Shown here: in pieces, positions 6,254 to 13,800 of the stretch
How the letters are laid out: each line of letters starts with the position of its first letter
Numbering within the stretch: position 1 is the first letter of the stretch
DNA from: CAZESH01 sp964514665
Lineage (GTDB): Bacteria; Bacillota; Bacilli; Paenibacillales; KCTC-25726
Assembly: GCA_964514665.1 (NCBI GenBank)
Contig: CAZESH010000035.1
Location: 1-22,822 of the forward strand
Reading direction: 5' to 3'
Length of the DNA: 22,822 nt
The notes under the pieces: model-generated
Database searches by the model: none
What the model was told of the DNA's origin: nothing
Seen by the model: only the letters and a program-made list of their open reading frames with translations
Translations under genes and position numbers: made by a program

Positions 6254-7393
6254 ATGAAACGAATTTCCATTCTGGGATCAACAGGTTCGATCGGAACGCA
6301 GACGCTCGATGTCGTTTCCAAGCTTCCCGATATGTTCCAAATAGAAGCGCTTTCCGCAGGAAGCAATCTCTCCTTGCTGGCACAACAAATTGAAAAATTC
6401 CGCCCGAAAAAAGTGTCTGTCGCCGATAAATCCGATGCGGAAAAGCTGAAGCAAATGGTCAAAGCGCCGGTATCGATTTTATACGGAGAAGAAGGATCCA
6501 TTGAAATTGCGGCAGCAACCGATGCGGATCTGGTGGTGACTGCACTCGTCGGCAGCCGCGGAATCGCTCCGACGCTTGCGGCCATCAATGCGGGTAAGCA
6601 TATTGCGCTTGCGAACAAAGAAACACTGGTCAGCGCAGGGCACATCGTTACCTCGCTTGCAGCCGAAAAGCGGGTTGCCATTTTACCGGTGGACAGCGAG
6701 CATTCGGCAATTTTCCAATGTTTGAACGGAGAAAATCGGCAGGATGTTTCGCGCATCCTTATAACGGCATCGGGCGGTTCATTTCGTGATCGCAAGCGCG
6801 AAGAGCTCGAAGGCGTCACTGTGGAGGAAGCATTGAAGCATCCCAATTGGTCGATGGGAGCCAAGGTGACGATTGACTCGGCAACGATGGTCAACAAAGG
6901 CTTGGAGGTTATTGAAGCGCACTGGCTGTTCGCCATGGATTATGCACAAATCGATGTGCTCATTCATCCACAGAGCATTATCCATTCACTGGTGGAATTT
7001 AAAGACAGCAGTGTAATCGCACAGCTGGGCTTACCGGATATGCGCGTACCGATTCAATACGCTTTAACTTATCCTAACCGTTTTGTCTCACCTGCCGATC
7101 GCTTGGAGCTTGCTCAACTGGGGAAGCTTGAGTTCCGCGAGATGGATTACCAGCGTTTTCCCTGCTTGAAAATGGCCTTTGACAGCGGGAAAAGCGGAGG
7201 GACGTCGCCAACGGTATTCAATGCTGCCAATGAGATCGCCGTGGAGAGATTTTTGCGGCGGGAAATCGAATTTTTGCACATTGAACGCATTATCGAACAG
7301 GTGCTGTCGCAGCATATTCCCGAGTCAAATCCGGACCTGGAACAGATTTTGGCCGCTGACGGCTGGGCGAGACGAACCGCTGCAATGGTGTAA
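6254..7393 (+). CDS. dxr: 1-deoxy-D-xylulose 5-phosphate reductoisomerase
   Basis: 379 residues from ATG 6254, after GGAGGGG at 6240. Dxr converts DXP to 2-C-methyl-D-erythritol 4-phosphate with NADPH, the first committed step of the MEP isoprenoid route that feeds UppS. The N-terminal NADPH site is LGSTGSIGTQTLDV (residues 7-20); ANKETLVSAG spans 120-129. The metal-binding Asp and Glu are D147 and E149 in PVDSEHSAIFQ. ASGGSFRD, HPNWSMGAKVTIDSATM and NKGLEVIEAHWLF complete the active site. All key residues are present and the length is typical. A 257-bp gap with its own promoter-like sequence separates it from rseP. Confidence 0.98.
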   Translation: MKRISILGSTGSIGTQTLDVVSKLPDMFQIEALSAGSNLSLLAQQIEKFRPKKVSVADKSDAEKLKQMVKAPVSILYGEEGSIEIAAATDADLVVTALVGSRGIAPTLAAINAGKHIALANKETLVSAGHIVTSLAAEKRVAILPVDSEHSAIFQCLNGENRQDVSRILITASGGSFRDRKREELEGVTVEEALKHPNWSMGAKVTIDSATMVNKGLEVIEAHWLFAMDYAQIDVLIHPQSIIHSLVEFKDSSVIAQLGLPDMRVPIQYALTYPNRFVSPADRLELAQLGKLEFREMDYQRFPCLKMAFDSGKSGGTSPTVFNAANEIAVERFLRREIEFLHIERIIEQVLSQHIPESNPDLEQILAADGWARRTAAMV

Positions 7394-7461
7394 ACAATCT
7401 GCCTCCATATGAAGGCTGCACGGTTAAGCTCGACTTAGCTTGTTTTGTTTACGGCAAACCG

Positions 7462-7490
7462 ATATATATTTGATTACATTAAATATATAT
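7462..7490. repeat. AT-rich perfect inverted repeat in the dxr-rseP gap
   Basis: ATATATATTT (7462-7471) and AAATATATAT (7481-7490) are perfect 10-bp complements around a 9-nt spacer. The RNA stem would be weak, so an operator-like DNA site is as likely as an RNA fold. The rest of the 7394-7650 gap holds only weak short hairpins (7401-7416 and 7426-7441) and the candidate promoter at 7566-7593. Confidence 0.4.
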
Positions 7491-7565
7491 GAAATTAAAT
7501 ATTGTGGTCTCTTGCAATGTGTAGGTCGGATGAACATAAGCTGAAAACAAAAGTGTTAAAGCAGG

Positions 7566-7593
7566 TTCAACTTGTATAAAGATTAGGTATAAT
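7566..7593 (+). promoter_or_regulatory. candidate promoter for rseP
   Basis: A consensus -10 TATAAT (7588-7593) lies 16 bp after a weak -35 TTCAAC (7566-7571). It is 57 bp before the rseP start. A separate promoter fits the large gap after dxr. Confidence 0.5.
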
Positions 7594-7650
7594 GTTAATC
7601 TAAGGACATACACCGCAAATGACGCTCAATATAAAGGAGGCCGCAGCGCA

Positions 7651-8910
7651 TTGTTCACACCGCAGGTTATCGTTTTAACGGTCTTGATGTTTTTCTTGCT
7701 TGTCGGCATACACGAATTCGGTCATTTCATTTTTGCAAAACGGGCTGGAATTCTAGTCCGCGAATTTGCAATCGGATTCGGGCCGAAGATCTTTTCATAT
7801 AAAAAAGGGGAGACTCGCTATACGATCGGGATTCTTCCATTTGGAGGCTTTGTCCGCATGGCGGGCGAGGATCCCGAGGTGGTGCAGATCAATCCTGGAC
7901 AGAACGTTGCTTTGAAACTTGATCAGGGGAAAGCCACCCGCATCTATCTCGATCGCTTGGATCAGCGTTATGATGTCGTAATGGGCATTGCCGATCAGGT
8001 AGATCTGGAAAAAAGATTGATCCTTACCTTGGATGTTGACGGCGATACTCAGACCTATGACGTTCATCCCGAAGCCATCATGGTACATCAGGGAAAGGAA
8101 ATTCAGATTGCTCCGCTCAACCGCCAATTCGCCAGTAAAACGGTGAGACAACGGGCCATGGCTATTTTCGCCGGACCGATGATGAATTTTTTCCTTGCTT
8201 TTGCGCTTTTCTTGCTGTATTGGTGGATCAGCGGAACGCCGGAGCATATCAAACTGGAGAAAATTGTCTCCGGTTCGCCAGCACAAAAAGCCGAGCTTCA
8301 AACCGGAGACGTCATACTCTCCGTAAACGGGGAAAAGATCGGTGCGGACAGGGACAAATTCGTCAGTTTGATCGGTGCCTCCAAAAATCAGGAAATGATC
8401 TGGCAAATAAAGCGGGGAGATGCTGTAAAAACAATCAAGGTCACGCCCCGTGAGGAGAAGAATGGACAAATCATGGTCGGGGTTCAGGTGGGCATTCTTT
8501 CAAGAAGCGCCACAATCAAGGAAATCGTGACCGGCGCATGGGATTCGATGGTCTATTTTACCGAGGAAATCTTTAAAGGATTGAAGCGTCTGGTCACCCT
8601 CAATGTGAAGATGGATGACCTTGCCGGACCCGTCGGTATGGTTGAGGTCACAGGCCAAATCGCCAATATGGGAATTGCCTATTTGGTCAAATGGACGGCT
8701 TTGCTGAGCCTATATCTGGGGATATTCAATTTGCTGCCGTTTCCCGCTTTGGACGGAAGCCGGCTGATGTTTATCGGCATTGAAGGCTTGCGCGGCAAAC
8801 CCGTGGATCCAGCGAGGGAAAGCATGGTGCACTTTATCGGATTCGCCATGCTGATGCTGTTGATGATTGTGGTGACCTATAATGATATTTTGCGGTTGTT
8901 TAAGGGCTGA
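7651..8910 (+). CDS. rseP: site-2 intramembrane zinc metalloprotease (RseP/RasP)
   Basis: 419 residues from TTG 7651, 10 nt after AAAGGAGG (7633-7640). Membrane protease that makes the second, intramembrane cut in regulated proteolysis; in B. subtilis the orthologue RasP processes anti-sigma factors such as RsiW and the division protein FtsL. The zinc-binding HEFGH is at residues 21-25 in the first membrane segment. The third ligand Asp lies in NLLPFPALDG (360-369). A PDZ domain spans about 195-275 (KIVSGSPAQKAELQTGDVIL). The segment between about 60 and 150 is the insertion typical of Bacillota RasP. Last membrane helix about 394-412. The length equals B. subtilis RasP. The proS gene follows after 396 bp containing a long inverted repeat. 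Confidence 0.96.
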   Translation: MFTPQVIVLTVLMFFLLVGIHEFGHFIFAKRAGILVREFAIGFGPKIFSYKKGETRYTIGILPFGGFVRMAGEDPEVVQINPGQNVALKLDQGKATRIYLDRLDQRYDVVMGIADQVDLEKRLILTLDVDGDTQTYDVHPEAIMVHQGKEIQIAPLNRQFASKTVRQRAMAIFAGPMMNFFLAFALFLLYWWISGTPEHIKLEKIVSGSPAQKAELQTGDVILSVNGEKIGADRDKFVSLIGASKNQEMIWQIKRGDAVKTIKVTPREEKNGQIMVGVQVGILSRSATIKEIVTGAWDSMVYFTEEIFKGLKRLVTLNVKMDDLAGPVGMVEVTGQIANMGIAYLVKWTALLSLYLGIFNLLPFPALDGSRLMFIGIEGLRGKPVDPARESMVHFIGFAMLMLLMIVVTYNDILRLFKG

Positions 8911-8933
8911 CAAAATAACCGCTTTTAAGCTAA

Positions 8934-8957
8934 GCTATATGCATGGCACTTTTTTTT
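8934..8957 (+). terminator. weak candidate terminator after rseP
   Basis: GCTAT (8934-8938) can pair with ATGGC (8943-8947), including one G-U, around an ATGC loop. Eight T follow (8950-8957). The stem is short, so termination strength is doubtful; the T run could instead pair with the A8 run at 9253-9260. Confidence 0.35.
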
Positions 8958-8958
8958 G

Positions 8959-9222
8959 TTAATCATCTGGAGTTCGCGTTCGGCTAAGTTCGGAGGGGAT
9001 TTCCTTTTTGGATTTCGATTGCTTTCCGGCAAGGATGTACTAATGTTCAGTCCGAGCCTGAGAGACCAAGAACCATCGAAGCATATGCTTAAAAGCGAAG
9101 ACCTCCGACTTTCATGGTTCTAGGTCTCTCAGGCCCTTCCTTTAGCGGCGGAAAACAAACTCACCCAAAAAGGAAATCTCCTCCAAACTTTATGGATACG
9201 AATTCGAACCGGTTCTGATTAA
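8959..9222. repeat. 264-bp nested imperfect inverted repeat filling the rseP-proS gap
   Basis: The arms pair in order from outside in. TTAATCA 8959-8965 pairs with TGATTAA 9216-9222. GTTCGCGTTCG 8972-8982 pairs with 9199-9209 (one mismatch, one G-U). A 26-bp stem joins 8986-9011 and 9165-9190 (24 Watson-Crick, one G-U, one mismatch). TTTCCG 9023-9028 pairs with CGGAAA 9149-9154, and AAGGA 9031-9035 with TCCTT 9138-9142. A 21-bp stem joins 9056-9076 and 9114-9134 (one A-A mismatch). The 37-nt centre (9077-9113) contains the palindrome AAGCATATGCTT (9079-9090). The left arm carries about 20 extra bases (9036-9055). No transposase and no clear target duplication is seen. The rest of the 8911-9306 gap holds the weak terminator and the proS ribosome binding site. 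Confidence 0.85.
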
Positions 9223-9306
9223 TGAATAGGTGCCCGGCGTACAAGACGAATGAAAAAAAACAGTTGATTTGCAAGGTTGCATATGTAGGAGATGTAGGAG
9301 GTTCTT

Positions 9307-10755
9307 ATGGCCAAAGAAAAACAGTTTGTAAGGGAAATCACTCCGCAGGAAGAAGATTTTTCCCGCTGGTATATCGATGTAATTAAAAAAGCGGATCTTA
9401 TGGATTATGCGCCGGTCAAAGGCTGCATCGTTTTTAAACCGGAAGGGTATGAGCTTTGGGAGCTTTGCCAGCGCGAGCTCGATGGGAAATTCAAGGAAAC
9501 CGGACATCGCAATGCGTATTTTCCGCTGTTCATACCTGAGAGCTTCTTTCAAAAGGAAAAAGAGCACGTCGAAGGCTTTAATCCGGAGCTGCCTTGGGTA
9601 ACTGAAGCTGGGGGGGAAAAGCTGGAAGAACGGCTGGCCATTCGACCGACATCGGAAACGATGATTGGATATATGTATGCGAAGTGGATTAACTCTTATC
9701 GCGATTTGCCGCTTTTGATCAATCAATGGGCCAACGTGGTTCGTTGGGAAAAGCGTACTTTGCCTTTTCTGCGCACGAGCGAATTTTTATGGCAGGAAGG
9801 TCACACCGCACATGAGAGTGAAGAGGATGCCAGACAAGAAACGATGCGGATGCTGGAGGTTTACCGTGAATTTGTGGAGAACTTTTTGGCCATTCCGGTT
9901 ATTGTCGGTCAGAAAACGCCGTCCGAGAAATTTGCCGGAGCGGTTGAGACCTTTTCCATCGAGGCGATGATGAAAGACGGCAAAGCCGTCCAAGCGGGAA
10001 CGTCGCATTATTTGGGGCAAAATTTTGCAATCGCCTTCGACATCAAATATTTGGACCGCAACAATACCCATCAATTCGTCTATACCACCTCCTGGGGTGT
10101 CAGCACGAGATTAATCGGAGCATTGATTATGGTGCACGGCGATAACAAAGGGCTGTCGCTGCCTCCAATGGTCGCTCCGACACAGGTGATGCTGATTCCG
10201 ATCGGTCCGCCGAAAACAAGGGATCAAGTGCTTCCCAAAGCGCAAGAGCTGTATGAAAGCATCAAAAAAGCGGGGATACGCGTGCGAATGGACGATAACC
10301 CGGATCAAAGCCCGGGCTGGAAATTCAACGAGTACGAGATGAGAGGCATTCCGCTTCGCATCGAATTCGGACCGCGCGACATGGAGAACGGACAAGCGGT
10401 TCTTGTCGCCCGTGCCAGCGGAGATAAACGCACGGTTTCCTTGGACAATCTGGTCGATGAAATCAAAGGCATGCTGGACGAAATTCAGCAGGATATGTTC
10501 AATCGCGCGAAGAACTTTATGGAAAGCCACTTTTATTCTGTAAACACGCTGGATGAAATGAAGCAGCAGATGGACCAAGAACGCGGCTTTTTTCTGGCAG
10601 GCTGGTGCGGATCGGATTCGTGCGAGCATCATGTTAAGGAAGAAACCGGGGCATCCAGCCGCAACATTCCGTTTGTCATTGAAGAGCACAAAAGCCACTG
10701 TGTGGTTTGCGAAGAACCGGCCAAACAAACCGTCGTGTTTGCAAAAGCTTACTAA
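9307..10755 (+). CDS. proS: prolyl-tRNA synthetase, archaeal/eukaryotic-like type
   Basis: 482 residues from ATG 9307, 5 nt after AGGAGG (9296-9301). A class II synthetase that charges tRNA-Pro with proline. The N-terminus (REITPQEEDFSRWYIDVIKK) and AIRPTSETMIGYMYAKWI are of the short type found in archaea, eukaryotes and some bacteria. Motif 2 is FLRTSEFLWQEGHTAH near residue 157, and the motif 3 region is STRLIGALIMVHGDNKG near 266. Only about 105 residues separate them, so there is no room for the roughly 180-residue INS editing domain of typical bacterial ProRS (B. subtilis ProS is about 564 residues). The C-terminal zinc-binding-type domain keeps C434, C439, C465 and C468 and ends in a Tyr, as usual for this type. 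The position between rseP and polC is the ancestral proS locus. No T-box leader precedes it. Confidence 0.96.
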   Translation: MAKEKQFVREITPQEEDFSRWYIDVIKKADLMDYAPVKGCIVFKPEGYELWELCQRELDGKFKETGHRNAYFPLFIPESFFQKEKEHVEGFNPELPWVTEAGGEKLEERLAIRPTSETMIGYMYAKWINSYRDLPLLINQWANVVRWEKRTLPFLRTSEFLWQEGHTAHESEEDARQETMRMLEVYREFVENFLAIPVIVGQKTPSEKFAGAVETFSIEAMMKDGKAVQAGTSHYLGQNFAIAFDIKYLDRNNTHQFVYTTSWGVSTRLIGALIMVHGDNKGLSLPPMVAPTQVMLIPIGPPKTRDQVLPKAQELYESIKKAGIRVRMDDNPDQSPGWKFNEYEMRGIPLRIEFGPRDMENGQAVLVARASGDKRTVSLDNLVDEIKGMLDEIQQDMFNRAKNFMESHFYSVNTLDEMKQQMDQERGFFLAGWCGSDSCEHHVKEETGASSRNIPFVIEEHKSHCVVCEEPAKQTVVFAKAY

Positions 10756-10796
10756 GTTAGCTTGGGGAAAACCGCTACATTCACATTTACGCTGAT

Positions 10797-10843
10797 AAAA
10801 GGCAAAAGGGAAACGCATATCCTCTTGCCTTTTCCATTTTTTT
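10797..10843 (+). terminator. intrinsic terminator between proS and polC
   Basis: AAAAGGCAA (10797-10805) pairs with TTGCCTTTT (10825-10833), and AGG (10807-10809) with CCT (10821-10823) beyond one A-C mismatch. The loop is about 11 nt. Seven T follow at 10837-10843. The polC ribosome binding site begins only a few bases later, so this may attenuate rather than isolate polC. Confidence 0.75.
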
Positions 10844-10861
10844 ATTCATGGGGGGACAAAA

Positions 10862-13800
10862 GTGAACAATCTCGCTGAAAAACGGAACCGGTTTGAACTC
10901 TTGATGCAGCAGGCGGAAATTCCGGGCGATATCGTCAAGTCCTTTTTTGCGGAAGGCTACATCGAACGTGTCATCTGCAGCAGAACGAATCGGGAATGGA
11001 CGTTCGTTATCCGAAAACAGTCGCTTATTCCCCAAAATATCTACAACTCGTTCTGCAAGCTGATCCAAACAAAATTTGCTCATATCGCCAAAGTTCACTT
11101 TGTCCTGGACTACAGCGAAGAGGTTCCGCTTAGTGACTTGGTTGGCGAGTATTGGTCGCTGTTTGTCGCATGGGCGCATAGGGAGATCCCTTCCGTTAAC
11201 GGCTGGCTGAGCAAAGCGAAAATCGATTACGACAAGGATTTGATTAGCATCAAACTTGTCGGCGAACACTTTCTCGAGCTTGCCCGAAAGAAAAACATCG
11301 GGGAAATGGTGGAACAATTTTTCAGCCAGTATTTTTCCAGATCCGTATCAGTCCGATTTACAGTTGACGAAGAAAGCGGCGAAGAGCTGGAACGGTTCCA
11401 GCAAATGATTGAACAGGAAGAACGCAGCGCGGTGCAGGACGCGCTCAGCAGCAATGAAGAAGAAGTCCAGCGGGATTTGCCCGAGCAGCAGCTTCAATTT
11501 ATTTATGGCAACCCGATCAAGGATGCTCCGGTTTCGCTTCAAACCATTCAGGATGAGGAAAAAAAAGCTGTCATTCAAGGCACGGTATTCAATTTCGATG
11601 TCAAGGAACTAAGAAACGGAAACATGCTGTATCAATTTATTTTGACGGATTTTTCCGATTCCTTGAATGTCAAATGCTTCGCCAGAAACAAGGAGGACGC
11701 CAAAATATTGGGGCAGCTCGGTAACGGCAAATGGCTGAAAATTCGAGGCAAAGTGGAATATGACCGCTTCATCAATCCTCCGGAGCTTGTGATGCTGGCC
11801 TCGGATATTAACGAAATCGCTTCACCTCCCGGACGAATGGACGACGCTGCGGAGAAAAGAGTGGAATTTCATTTACATACCTCAATGAGTCCGATGGATG
11901 CGGTCACTCCCGTGAATGAATTTATCAAAACGGCTGCAAAATGGGGGCATAAAGCGATTGCCGTCACCGATCACGGCGGATTGCAAGCTTATCCCGACGC
12001 CAATAAAGCGGCAAAGAAATACGGGATCAAAGTGCTTTACGGAATTGAAGCCAATGTCGTCAACGACTCCGTGCCGATTGTGCTCAATCCTCAGTCAGTC
12101 GAGCTTCAGCAGGCCGTTTATGTCGTTTTCGACGTGGAGACGACAGGGCTTTCCGTTACGAGCAACCGCCTGATCGAGATTGCCGGCGTGAAGATGCAGG
12201 ATGGGAAGGTGCTTGATCGTTTTGCAAGCTTCGTTAATCCGCACGAGCGGATTCCTTACCATATCTCGCAGCTGACCCACATTACCGACGACATGGTAAA
12301 AGACGCTCCGAACGCGGAGGAAGTGGTCCCCCAATTTTTGCAGTTTGTCGGTGATGCCGTGCTCGTCGCCCATAACGCCCGATTTGACATCGGTTTCATG
12401 CAGGAGGCGTGCCGCCGCTTGAAACTTCCGCAAATCGAGAACGCGGTGTTGGATACGTTGGAGCTAGCAAGACTGTTGTTTCCGGGAATGAAGAACCATC
12501 GTTTGAACACGTTAAGCGATAAATTCAAAGTTCCGCTCAACAATCACCATAGAGCCATCGACGATGCCGAGGCGCTGGGCCACGTGCTGTATCATTTGAT
12601 TAAAGAAGCCGGAGAGCGCAATATCGTCAATCTGGCGCGGTTGAATGATTTTGTCGGTAAGGACCTGTCCAATACCCGCCCGTTTCACAGCAATATTTAT
12701 GCGCTTAATGCAGCGGGCAAGAAAAATTTGTTCAAGCTCGTTTCCCTCTCGCATACGCAGTATTTTAAACGGGTGCCCTGCATTCCGAAAAGTGTTTTGG
12801 CCGATATGCGCGAAGGATTGTTAATTATCTCGGGCTGCGAGAAAGGCGAGTTTTATGAAACCGTGCTGAACAAATCATTGGAGGAAGCTGAACAAATCGC
12901 GGAGTTTTATGACGTGCTGGAAATTCAACCGCTGGATGTAAACATGCATTTGGTGGAAAAAGGACTTGTCGGAAGCCGCGCCGATCTTGAAGAAACGAGT
13001 CGAAAAATCGTGCAGATCGGCAAGAAATTAAACAAACCGGTAATTGCAACCGGCAATGTGCATTATTTGGAACCGCGCGATAAAATATACCGTGATATCA
13101 CGATTCACGGGATTACCGGCTTTCACCCCTTGAAGGATCAGCGGAAGCCGGACGTTCATCTCCGCACAACGCGTGAAATGCTGGATGAATTTTCCTATTT
13201 GGGGGAAGAGACCGCTTATGAGGTAGTGGTCACCGCCCCCAATGCGCTCGCAGACCGCTTCGAGCCGTTCGAAATGTTCCCGGTAAAAGGCGGACCCACA
13301 GACAACGGTCTGTTCTCCCCGATCATCAAGGGAGCGGACGAGGAAATCCGTACGACCTGCTATGAGACAGCCAAGCAGATATACGGTGATCCGATTCCGG
13401 AAATTGTGGTTGCAAGACTGGAAAAAGAATTGGCGCCGATTATCAAATACGGCTTCTCCGCAAACTATCTGATCTCGGAGCGGCTCGTGAAAAAGTCAAA
13501 CGAGGACGGCTATCTCGTCGGCTCACGGGGGTCCGTCGGTTCTTCTTTCGTCGCTACGATGCTGGGCATCTCAGAGGTCAACCCGCTGCCGCCGCATTAC
13601 ATTTGCGCCAGCTGCAAGATCAGCGAATGGTTTACCGACGGCAGTGTGCCGAGCGGCTTCGATCTCCCCGCAAAGACTTGTCCGAATTGCGGCGAGAAGC
13701 TGAAAGGCGAGGGACAGGATATCCCGTTTGAAACCTTTCTCGGCTTTAAAGGGGACAAGGTGCCGGATATTGATTTGAACTTCTCCGGAGAATATCAGCC

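Noticed and set aside
8959..9222. Complete insertion sequence
   Set aside because: No transposase frame fits in the 264 bp and no target-site duplication is evident; at most a non-autonomous or decayed element.
8911..9306. T-box riboswitch upstream of proS
   Set aside because: The gap is large and structured, but I found no conserved T-box antiterminator sequence (AGGGTGGNACCGCG-like) and no terminator just before proS. The pairing is a simple nested inverted repeat.
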